Positions 23,570 to 34,857 of a stretch of 64,000 nucleotides of DNA are shown here, in pieces. This stretch comes from Clusia tigrina (Eukaryota; Arthropoda; Insecta; Diptera; Clusiidae): positions 2,480,001 to 2,544,000 of the forward strand of contig CAKKTE020000328.1 in NCBI GenBank assembly GCA_920105625.2, written 5' to 3'. The first letter of the stretch is position 1; each line of letters begins with the position of its first letter. A program made the translations under genes and the position numbers. The notes under the pieces were generated by a model that ran no database searches, had not been told where the DNA came from, and saw only the letters and a list, made by a program, of their open reading frames with translations.

Positions 23570-26240
23570 TAAGGTTTTATGACGCTCCAGTAAAAAGTTA
23601 CAAGCATTTGTATGTTGCAAACTTTGATAGGTGTAGGACGTACCGTATAGAAGTTAGGGCCATTTGAAGTTTTATCAGTGTTTGATTTGGGACTCAAGGG
23701 TAGCATAGCTTTGAGCGATGGCTTAGATTGACAAGAGGCTCGAGTACTTTATTGTTACAAAATTTCAAGGTTTTATGCCGCTCCAGTAAAAAGTTACAAG
23801 CATTTGTATGTTGCAAACTTTGATAGCTGTAGGACGTACCGTATAGAAGTTAGGGAAATTTGAAGTTTTATCAGTGTTTGGGTTGGGACTCAAGGGTAGC
23901 ATAGCTTTGAGCGATAGCTTAAATTTACAAGAGGCTCGAGTACTTTATTGTTACAAAATTTCAAGGTTTTATGACGCTCCAGTAAAAAGTTACAAGCATT
24001 TGTATATTGCAAACTTTGATAGGTTTAGGACGTACCGTATAGAAGTTAGGGCCATGTGAAGTTTTATCAGTGTTTGATTTGGGACTCAAGGGTAGCATCT
24101 TTGAGCGATAACTTAAATTGACAAGATGCTCGAGTACTTTACTGTTAAAAAAATTTCAAGGTTTTATGACGCTCCAGTAAAAAGTTACAAGCATTTGTAA
24201 GAGGCAAACTTTGATAGGTGTAGGACGTACCGTATAGAAGTTAGGGCCATTTGAAGTTTTATAAGTGTTTGATTTGGGACTCAAGGGTAGCATAGCTTTG
24301 AGCGATAGCTTAAATTGACAAGAGGCTCAAGTACTTTATTGTTTCAAAATTTCAAGGTTTTATGACGCTCCAGTAAAAAGTTACAAGCATTTGTATGTTG
24401 CAAAATTTGATAGGTGTAGGACGTACCTTATAGAAGTTAGGGCCATTTGAAGTTTTATCAGTGTTTGATTTGGGACTCAAGGGTGCCATAGCTTTGAGCG
24501 ATAGCTTAAATTGACATGAGGCTCGAGTACTTTATTGTTACAAAATTTCACGGTTTTATGACGCTCCAGTATAAAGTTACAAGCATTTGTATGTTGCAAA
24601 CTATCATAGGTGTAGGACGTACCGTATAGAAGTAAGGGCCATTTGAAGTTTTATCAGTGTTTGATTTGGGACTCAAGGGTAGCATTGCTTTGAGCGATAA
24701 CTTAAATTGACAAGTGACTCGAGTACTTTATTGTTACAAAATTTTAAGGTTTTATGACGCTCCAGTAAAAAGTTACAAGCATTTGTATGTTGCAAACTTT
24801 GATAGGTGTAGGACGTACCGTATAGATGTTAGGGCCATTTGAAGTTTTATCAGTGTTTGATTTGGGACTCAAAGGTAGCATAGCTTTGAGCGATGGCTTA
24901 AATTGACAAGAGGCTCGAGTACTTTATTGTTACAAAATTTCAAGGTTTTATGACGCTCCAGTAAAAAGTTACAAGCATTTGTATGTTGCAAACTTTGATA
25001 GGTGTAGGACGTACCGTATAGAAGGAAGTAAGGGCCATTTGAAGTTTTATCAGTGTTTGATTTGGGACTCAAGGGTAGCATTGCTTTGAGCGATAACTTA
25101 AATTGACAAGAGACTCGAGTACTTTATTGTTACAAAATTTGAAGGTTTTATGACGCTCCAGTAAAAAGTTACAAGCATTTGTATGTTGCAAACTTTGATA
25201 GGTGTGGGACGTACCGTATATAAGTTAGGGCCCTTTGAAGTTTTATCAGTGTTTGATTTGGGACTCAAGGGTAGCATAGCTTTGAGCGATAACTTAAATT
25301 GACAAGATGCTCGAGTACTTTACTGTTAAAAAATTTCAAGGTTTTATGACGCTCCAGTAAAAAGTTACATGCATTTGTATGAGGCAAACTTTGATAGGTG
25401 TAGGACGTACTGTATAGAAGTTAGGGCCATTTGAAGTTTTATCAGTGTTTGATTTGGGACTCAAGGGTGCTATAGCTTTGAGCGATAGCTTAAATTGACA
25501 AGAGGCTCAAGTACTTTATTGTTACAAAATTTCAAGGTTTTATGACGCTCCAGTATAAAGTTACAAGCATTTGTATGTTGCAAACTATGATAGGTGTAGG
25601 ACGTACCGTATAGAAGTTAGGGCCATTTCAACTTTTCTCAGTGTTTGATTTGGGACTCAACGGTAGCATTGCTTTGAGCGATAACTTAAATTGACAAGAG
25701 ACTCAAGTACTTTATTGTTACAAAATTTGAAGGTTTTATGACACTCCAGTAAAAAGTTACAAGCATTTGTATGTTGCAAACTTTGATAGGTGTAGGACGT
25801 ACCGTATAGAAGTAAGGGCCATTTGAAGTTTTATCAGTGTTTGATTTGGGACTCAAGGGTAGCATTGCTTTGAGCGATAACTTAAATTGACAAGTGACTC
25901 GAGTACTTTATTGTTACAAAATTTGAAGGTTATATGACGCTCCAGTAAAAAGTTACAAGCATTTGTATGTTGCAAACTTTGATAGGTGTAGGAAATACCG
26001 TATAGAAGTTAAGGAAATTTGAAGTTTTATCAGTGTTTGATTTGGGACTCAAGGGTAGCATTGCTTTGAGCGATAACTTAAATTGACAAGTGACTCGAGT
26101 ACTTTATTGTTACAAAATTTCAAGGTTTTATGACGCTCCAGTAAAAAGTTACAAGCATTTGTATGTTGCAAACTTTGATAGGTGTAGGACGTACCGTATA
26201 GAAGTAAGGGCCATTTGAAGTTTTATCAGTGTTTGATTTG

Positions 26241-26632
26241 GGACTCAAGGGTAGCATTGCTTTGGGCGATAACTTAAATTGACAAGAGACTCGAGTACTT
26301 TATTGTTACAAAATTTGAAGGTTTTATGACGCTCCAGTAAAAAGTTAGAAGCATTTGTATGTTGCAAACTTTGATAGGTGTAGGACGTACCGTATATAAG
26401 TTAGGGCCCTTTGAAGTTTTATCAGTGTTTGATTTGGGACTCAAGGGTAGCATAGCTTTGAGCGATAACTTAAATTGACAAGATGCTCGAGTACTTTACT
26501 GTTACAAAATTTGAAGGTTTTATGACGCTCCAGTAAAAAGTTAGAAGCATTTGTATGTTGCAAACTTTGATAGGTGTAGGACGTACCGTATATAAGTTAG
26601 GGCCCTTTGAAGTTTTATCAGTGTTTGATTTG
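26241..26632. repeat. Monomer pair with shared GTTAGAAGC tag, second monomer recombinant
   Basis: The monomer at 26,241 has GGGCGATAAC, GAGACTCGAG and GTTAGAAGC. The next, at 26,437, begins as a GATGCTCGAG/ACTGTT type but from about ACAAAATTTGAAGG onward repeats the second half of its neighbour, including GTTAGAAGC, TATATAAGTTAGGGCCC and the downstream boundary. This fits an unequal exchange inside the monomer. GTTAGAAGC also occurs near 27,720 and 28,503. Confidence 0.72.
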
Positions 26633-27097
26633 GGACTCAAGGGTAGCATAGCTTTGAGCGATAACTTAAATTGACAAGATGCTCGAGTACTTTACTGTTA
26701 AAAAATTTCAAGGTTTTATGACGCTCCAGTGAAAAGTTACATGCATTTGTATGAGGCAAACTTTGATAGGTGTAGGACGTACTGTATAGAAGTTAGGGCC
26801 ATTTGAAGTTTTATCAGTGTTTGATTTGGGACTCAAGGGTAGCACAGCTTTGAGCCATGGCTTAAATTGACAAGCGGCTCGAGTACTTTATTGTTACAAA
26901 ATTTCAAGGTTTTATGACGCTCCAGTAAAAAGTTACAAGCATTTGTATGTTGCAAACTTTGATAGGTGTAGGACGTACTGTATAGAAGTAAGTGACATTT
27001 GAAGTTTTATCAGTGTTTGAGTTGGGACTCAAGGGTAGCATAGCTTTGAGCGATAACTTAAATTGACAAGATGCTCGAGTACTTTACTGTTAAAAAA

Positions 27098-27112
27098 TTT
27101 CATTTATGACGC
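27098..27112. other. 4-bp deletion in one monomer
   Basis: The copy reads TTTCATTTATGACGC where the family has TTTCAAGGTTTTATGACGC. This private change was not found in any other monomer. It shortens this unit and slips the register. Confidence 0.8.
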
Positions 27113-30100
27113 TCCAGTAAAAAGTTACAAGCATTTGTGTTTGCAAACTTTGATAGGTGTAGGACGTACTGTATAGAAGGAAGTAAGGGCCATTTGAAGT
27201 TTTATCAGTGTTTGATTTGGGACTCAAGGGTAGCATAGCTTTGAGCGATAGCTTAAATTGACAAGAGGCTCAAGTACTTTATTGTTTCAAAATTTCAAGG
27301 TTTTATGACGCTCCAGTAAAAAGTTACAAGCATTTGTATGTTGCAAAATTTGATAGGTGTAGGACGTACCTTATAGAAGTTAGGGCCATTTGAAGTTTTA
27401 TCAGTGTTTGATTTGGGAATCAAGGGTGCCATAGCTTTGAGCGATAGCTTAAATTGACATGAGGCTCGAGTACTTTATTGTTACAAAATTTCACGGTTTT
27501 ATGACGCTCCAGTATAAAGTTACAAGCATTTGTATGTTGCAAACTATCATAGGTGTAGGACGTACAGTATAGAAGGAAGTAAGGGCCATTTGAAGTTTTA
27601 TCAGTGTTTGATTTGGGACTCAAGGGTAGCATTGCTTTGGGCGATAACTTAAATTGACAAGAGACTCGAGTACTTTATTGTTACAAAATTTGAAGGTTTT
27701 ATGACGCTCCAGTAAAAAGTTAGAAGCATTTGTATGTTGCAAACTTTGATAGGTGTAGGACGTACCGTATATAAGTTAGGGCCCTTTGAAGTTTTATCAG
27801 TGTTTGATTTGGGACTCAAGGGTAGCATAGCTTTGAGCGATAACTTAAATTGACAAGATGCTCGAGTACTTTACTGTTAAAAAATTTCAAGGTTTTATGA
27901 CGCTCCAGTAAAAAGTTACATGCATTTGTATGAGGCAAACTTTGATAGGTGCAGGACGTACTGTATAGAAGTTAGGGCCATTTGAAGTTTTATCAGTGTT
28001 TGATTTGGGACTCAAGGGTAGCATTGCTTTGAGCGATAACTTAAATTGACAAGAGACTCAAGTACTTTATTGTTACAAAATTTGAAGGTTTTATGACACT
28101 CCAGTAAAAAGTTACAAGCATTTGTATGTTGCAAACTTTGATAGGTGTAGGACGTACCGTATAGAAGTAAGGGCCATTTGAAGTTTTATCAGTGTTTGAT
28201 TTGGGACTCAAGGGTAGCATAGCTTTGAGCGATGGCTTAAATTGACAAGAGGCTCGAGTACTTTATTGTTACAAAATTTCAAGGTTTTATGACGCTCCAG
28301 TAAAAAGTTACAAGCATTTGTATGTTGCAAACTTTGATAGGTGTAGGACGTACCGTATAGAAGTAAGGGCCATTTGAAGTTTTATCAGTGTTTGATTTGG
28401 GACTCAAGGGTAGCATTGCTTTGGGCGATAACTTAAATTGACAAGAGACTCGAGTACTTTATTGTTACAAAATTTGAAGGTTTTATGACGCTCCAGTAAA
28501 AAGTTAGAAGCATTTGTATGTTGCAAACTTTGATAGGTGTAGGACGTACCGTATATAAGTTAGGGCCCTTTGAAGTTTTATCAGTGTTTGATTTGGGACT
28601 CAAGGGTAGCATAGCTTTGAGCGATAACTTAAATTGACAAGATGCTCGAGTACTTTACTGTTAAAAAATTTCAAGGTTTTATGACGCTCCAGTGAAAAGT
28701 TACATGCATTTGTATGAGGCAAACTTTGATAGGTGTAGGACGTACTGTATAGAAGTTAGGGCCATTTGAAGTTTTATCAGTGTTTGATTTGGGACTCAAG
28801 GCTAGCACAGCTTTGAGCGATGGCTTAAATTGACAAGCGGCTCGAGTACTTTATTGTTACAAAATTTCAAGGTTTTATGACGCTCCAGTAAAAAGTTACA
28901 AGCATTTGTATGTTGCAAACTTTGATAGGTGTAGGACGTACTGTATAGAAGTAAGTGACATGTGAAGTTTTATCAGTGTTTGCGTTGGGACTCAAGGGTA
29001 GCATAGCTTTGAGCGATAACTTAAATTGACAAGATGCTCGAGTACTTTACTGTTAAAAAATTTCAAGGTTTTATGACGCTCCAGTAAAAAGTTACAAGCA
29101 TTTGTGTTTGCAAACTTTGATAAGTGTAGGACGTACTGTATAGAAGTTAGGGCCATTTGAAGTTTTATCAGTGTTTGATTTGGGACTCAAGGGTAGCATA
29201 GCTTTTAGCGATAACTTAAATTGACAAGATGCTCGAGTACTTTACTGTTACAAAATTTCAAGGTTTTATGACGCTCCAGTAAAAAGTTACAAGCATTTGT
29301 ATGTTGCAAACTTTGATAGGTGTAGGACGTACTGTATAGAAGTAAGTGCCATTTGAAGTTTTATCAGTGTTTGAGTTGGGACTCAAGGGTAGCATAGCTT
29401 TGAGCGATAACTTAAATTGACAAGATGCTCGAGTACTTTACTGTTAAAAAATTTCAAGGTTTTATGACGCTCCAGTAAAAGTTACATGCATTTGTATGAG
29501 GCAAACTTTGATAGGTGTAGGACGTACCGTATAGAAGTAAGGGCCATTTGAAGTTTTATCAGTGTTTGATTTGGGACTCAAGGGTAGCATTGCTTTGAGC
29601 GATAACTTAAATTGACAAGAGGCTCGAGTAATTTATTGTTACAAAATTTCAAGGTTTTATGCCGCTCCAGTAAAAAGTTACAAGCATTTGTATGTTGCAA
29701 ACTTTGATAGGTCTAGGACGTACCGTATAGAAGTTAGGGCAATTTGAAGTTTTATCAGTGTTTGGGTTGGGGCTCAAGGGTAGCATAGCTTTGAGCGATA
29801 GCTTAAATTTACAAGAGGCTCGAGTACTTTATTGTTACAAAATTTCAAGGTTTTATGACGCTCCAGTAAAAAGTTACAAGCATTTGTATATTGCAAACTT
29901 TGATAGGTTTAGGACGTACCGTATAGAAGTTAGGGCCATGTGAAGTTTTATCAGTGTTTGATTTGGGACTCAAGGGTAGCATCTTTGAGCGATAACTTAA
30001 ATTGACAAGATGCTCGAGTACTTTACTGTTAAAAAATTTCAAGGTTTTATGACGCTCCAGTAAAAAGTTACAAGCATTTGTAAGAGGCAAACTTTGATAG

Positions 30101-32900
30101 GTGTAGGAAGTACCATATAGAAGTTAGGGCCATTTGAAGTTTTATAAGTGTTTGATTTGGGACTCAAGGGTAGCATAGCTTTGAGCGATAGCTTAAATTG
30201 ACAAGAGGCTCAAGTACTTTATTGTTACAAAATTTCAAGGTTTTATGACGCTCCAGTAAAAAGTTACAAGCATTTGTATGTTGCAAAATTTGATAGGTGT
30301 AGGACGTACCGTATAGAAGTTAGGGCCATTTGAAGTTTTATCAGTGTTTGATTTGGGACTCAAGGGTAGCATTGCTTTGAGCGATAACTTAAATTGACAA
30401 GTGACTCGAGTACTTTATTGTTACAAAATTTGAAGGTTATATGACGCTCCAGTAAAAAGTTACAAGCATTTGAATGTTGCAAACTTTGATAGGTGTAGGA
30501 CGTACCGTATAGATGTTAGGGCCATTTGAAGTTTTATCAGTGTTTGATTTGGGACTCAAGGGTAGCATAGCTTTGAGCGATGGCTTAAATTGACAAGAGG
30601 CTCGAGTACTTTATTGTTACAAAATTTCAAGGTTTTATGACGCTCCAGTAAAAAGTTACAAGCATTTGTATGTTGCAAACTTTGATAGGTGTAGGACGTA
30701 CCGTATAGAAGTAAGGGCCATTTGAAGTTTTATCAGTGTTTGATTTGGGACTCAAGGGTAGCATTGCTTTGAGCGATAACTTAAATTGACAAGAGACTCG
30801 AGTACTTTATTGTTACAAAATTTGAAGGTTTTATGACGCTCCAGTAAAAAGTTACAAGCATTTGTATGTTGCAAACTTTGATAGGTGTAGGACGTACCGT
30901 ATATAAGTTAGGGCCCTTTGAAGTTTTATCAGTGTTTGATTTGGGACTCAAGGGTAGCATAGCTTTGAGCGATAACTTAAATTGACAAGATGCTCGAGTA
31001 CTTTACTGTTAAAAAATTTCAAGGTTTTATGACGCTCCAGTAAAAAGTTACATGCATTTGTATGAGGCAAACTTTGATAGGTGTAGGACGTACTGTATTG
31101 AAGTTAGGGCCATTTGAAGTTTTATCAGTGTTTGATTTGGGACTCAAGGGTGCCATAGCTTTGAGCGATAGCTTAAATTGACAAGAGGCTCAAGTACTTT
31201 ATTGTTACAAAATTTCAAGGTTTTATGACGCTCCAGTATAAAATTACAAGGATTTGTATGTTGCAAACTATGATAGGTGTAGGACGTACCGTATATAAGT
31301 TAGGGCCATTTCAACTTTTCTCAGTGTTTGATTTGGGACTCAACGGTAGCATTGCTTTGAGCGATAACTTAAATTGACAAGAGACTCAAGTACTTTATTG
31401 TCACAAAATTTGAAGGTTTTATGACGCTCCAGTAAAAAGTTACAAGCATTTGTATGTTGCAAACTTTGATAGGTGTAGGACGTACCGTATAGAAGTAAGG
31501 GCCATTTGAAGTTTTATCAGTGTTTGATTTGGGACTCAAGGGTAGCATTGCTTTGAGCGATAACTTAATTTGACAAGTGACTCGAGTACTTTATTGTTAC
31601 AAAATTTGAAGGTTATATGACGCTCCAGTAAAAAGTTACAAGCATTTGTATGTTGCAAACTTTGATAGGTGTAGGAAATACCGTATAGAAGTTAGGGAAA
31701 TTTGAAGTTTTATCAGTGTTTGATTTGGGACTCAAGGGTAGCATTGCTTTGAGCGATAACTTAAATTGACAAGTGACTCGAGTACTTTATTGTTACAAAA
31801 TTTTAAGGTTTTATGACGCTCCAGTAAAAAGTTGCAAGCATTTGTATGTTGCAAACTTTGATAGGTGTAGGACGTACCGTATAGATGTTAGGGCCATTTG
31901 AAGTTTTATCAGTGTTTGATTTGGGACTCAAGGGTAGCATAGCTTTGAGCGATGGCTTAAATTGACAAGAGGCTCGAGTACTTTATTGTTACAAAATTTC
32001 AAGGTTTTATGACGCTCCAGTAAAAAGTTACATGCATTTGTATGAGGCAAACTTTGATAGGTGTAGGACGTACTGTATAGAAGTAAGTGCCATTTGAAGT
32101 TTTATCAGTGTTTGAGTTGGGACTCAAGGGTAGCATAGCTTTGAGCGATAACTTAAATTGACAAGATGCTCGAGTACTTTACTGTTAAAAAATTTCAAGG
32201 TTTTATGACGCTCCAGTAAAAAGTTACAAGCATTTGTATTTGCAAACTTTGATAGGTGTAGGACGTACTGTATAGAAGTTAGGGCCATTTGAAGTTTTAT
32301 CAGTGTTTGATTTGGGACTCAAGGGTAGCATAGCTTTTAGCGATAACTTAAATTGACAAGATGCTCGAGTACTTTACTGTTAAAAAATTTCAAGGTTTTA
32401 TGACGCTCCAGTAAAAGTTACATGCATTTGTATGAGGCAAACTTTGATAGGTGTAGGACGTACCGTATAGAAGTAAGGGCCATTTGAAGTTTTATCAGTG
32501 TTTGATTTGGGACTCAAGGGTAGCATTGCTTTGAGCGATAACTTAAATTGACAAGAGACTCGAGTACTTTATTGTTACAAAATTTGAAGGTTTTATGACG
32601 CTCCAGTAAAAAGTTACAAGCATTTGTATGTTGCAAACTTTGATAGGTGTAGGACGTACCCTATAGAAGTAAGGGCCATTTGAAGTTTTATCAGTGTTTG
32701 ATTTGGGATTCAAGGGTAGCATTGCTTTGAGCGATAACTTAAATTGACAAGATGCTCGAGTACTTTACTGTTAAAAAATTTCAAGGTTTTATGACGCTCC
32801 AGTAAAAGTTACATGCATTTGTATGAGGCAAACTTTGATAGGTGTAGGACGTACCGTATAGAAGTTAGGGCCATTTGAAGTTTTATCAGTGTTTGATTTG

Positions 32901-34270
32901 GGACTCAAGGGTAGCATAGCTTTGAGGAGATAACTTAAATTGACAAGATGCTCGAGTACTTTACTGTTAAAAAAATTGAAGGTTTTATGACGCTCCAGTA
33001 ATAAGTTACAAGCATTTGTATTTGCAAACTTTGATAGGTGTAGGACGTACTGTATAGAAGTTAGGGCCATTTGAAGTTTTATCAGTGTTTGATTTGGGAC
33101 TCAAGGGTAGCATTGCTTTGAGCGATAGCTTAAATTGACAAGAGGCTCGAGTACTTTATTGTTACAAAATTTCAAGGTTTTATGCCGCTCCAGTAAAAAG
33201 TTACAAGCATTTGTATGTTGCAAACTTTGATAGGTGTAGGACGTACCGTATAGATGTTAGGGCTATTTGAAGTTTTATCAGTGTTTGATTTGGGACTCAA
33301 GGGTAGCATAGCTTTGAGCGATAGCTTAAATTTACAAGAGGCTCGAGTACTTTATTGTTACAAAATTTCAAGGTTTTATGACGCTCCAGTATAAAGTTAC
33401 AAGCATTTGTATGTTGCAAACTATGATAGGTGTAGGACGTACCGTATAGAAGTAAGGGCCATTTGAAGTTTTATCAGTGTTTGATTTGGGATTCAAGGGT
33501 AGCATTGCTTTGAGCGATAACTTAAATTGACAAGAGACTCGAGTACTTTATTGTTACAAAATTTGAAGGTTTTATGACGCTCCAGTAAAAAGTTACAAGC
33601 ATTTGTATGTTGCAAACTTTGATAGGTGTAGGACGTACCGTATAGAAGTAAGGGCCATTTGAAGTTTTATCAGTGTTTGATTTGGGATTCAAGGGTAGCA
33701 TTGCTTTGAGCGATGGCTTAAATTGACAAGCGGCTCGAGTACTTTTCTGTTACAAAATTTCAATGTTTTATGACACTCCAGTAAAAAGTTACAAGCATTT
33801 GTATGTTGCAAACTTTGATAGGTGTAGGACGTACTGTATAGACGTAAGTGCCATTTGAAGTTTTATCAGTGTTTGAGTTGGGACTCAAGGGTAGCATAGC
33901 TTTGAGCGATAACTTAAATTGACAAGATGCTCGAGTACTTTACTGTTAAAAAACTTCAAGGTTTTATGACGCTCCAGTAAAAAGTTACAAGCATTTGTAT
34001 TTGCAAACTTTGATAGGTGTAGGACGTACTGTATAGAAGTTAGGGCCATTTGAAGTTTTATCAGTGTTTGATTTGGGACTCAAGGGTAGCATAGCCTTGA
34101 GCGATAACTTAAATTGACAAGATGCTCGAGTACTTTACTGTTAAAAAATGTCAAGGTTTTATGACGCTCCAGTAAAAGTTACATGCATTTGTATGAGGCA
34201 AACTTTGATAGGTGTAGGACGTACCGTATAGAAGTTAGGGCCATTTGAAGTTTTATCAGTGTTTGATTTG
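32901..34270. repeat. 7-monomer HOR copy (1,370 bp)
   Basis: This is the first complete M1-M7 series, with the same tags in the same order as the reference unit. It is preceded at 32,706 by a fusion monomer that starts like M4 (GGATTC, GCATTGC) and continues like M7 (GATGCTCGAG, AGTAAAAGTTACATGC). Private changes include AAAAAAATTGAAGG and CAGTAATAAG in M1, GGGCTATTTG in M2, and TTTTCTGTTAC with TTTCAATG in M5. Confidence 0.9.
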
Positions 34271-34857
34271 GGACTCAAGGGTAGCATAGCTTTGAGGAGA
34301 TAACTTAAATTGACAAGATGCTCGAGTACTTTACTGTTAAAAAATTTGAAGGTTTTATGACGCTCCAGTAAAAAGTTACAAGCATTTGTATTTGCAAACT
34401 TTGATAGGTGTAGGACGTACTGTATAGAAGTTAGGGCCATTTGAAGTTTTATCAGTGTTTGATTTGGGACTCAAGGGTAGCATTGCTTTGAGCGATAGCT
34501 TAAATTGACAAGAGGCTCGAGTACTTTATTGTTACAAAATTTCAAGGTTTTATGCCGCTCCAGTAAAAAGTTACAAGCATTTGTATGTTGCAAACTTTGA
34601 TAGGTGTAGGACGTACTGTATAGAAGTTAGGGCCATTTAAAGTTTTATCAGTGTTTGATTTGGGACTCAAGGGTAGCATAGCTTTGAGCGATAACTTAAA
34701 TTGACAAAATGCCCGAGTACTTTACTGTTAAAAAATTTCAAGGTTTTATGACGCTCCAGTAAAAGTTACATGCATTTGTATGAGGCAAACTTTGATAGGT
34801 GTAGGACGTACCGTATAGAAGTTAGGGCCATTTGAAGTTTTATCAGTGTTTGATTTG
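34271..34857. repeat. Contracted HOR: M1-M2-M7 (587 bp)
   Basis: M1 at 34,271 and M2 at about 34,466 are followed directly by an M7-type monomer at about 34,662 (GACAAAATGCCCGAG, AGTAAAAGTTACATGC), and the next M1 starts at 34,858. M3-M6 are missing, as expected from a register-preserving deletion of four monomers. The M2 unit here ends in TACTGTATAG with AAGTTAGGG rather than its usual AGATGTTAGGG, so the junction lies in its second half. Confidence 0.85.

Larger units (their letters stand above)
11796..32705. repeat. Region B: mosaic of an 11-monomer HOR and its derivatives
   Basis: Region B mixes monomer types carrying recognisable tags: GAGTTGGG with GTATGAGGC; GATGGC with GCGGCTCGAG; GAGGAGATAAC with GTATTTGC; AAATTTACAAG with TATGCCGCTCC; GGGTTGGG with GTATATTGC; GCATCTTTG (3-bp deletion) with GTAAGAGGC; TTGTTTCAAAATTT; GGGTGCCATAGC with AGTATAAAG; and GGTTATATGAC with GGAAATACCG. 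The order of tags is conserved over stretches of 4-11 monomers and then jumps, giving offsets of 2,154, 1,762, 2,355 and 2,551 bp between similar stretches. Neighbouring monomers differ far more than monomers one HOR apart, which is the definition of a HOR. The edges of region B are approximate. Confidence 0.85.

Noticed and set aside
32789..33070. Reverse-strand open frames of 61-144 codons that look like a protein family
   Set aside because: They are the satellite read in a locally open frame. 196 is not a multiple of 3, so the frame changes each monomer, frames end at monomer junctions, there is no recognisable domain, and differences between copies do not respect codons.
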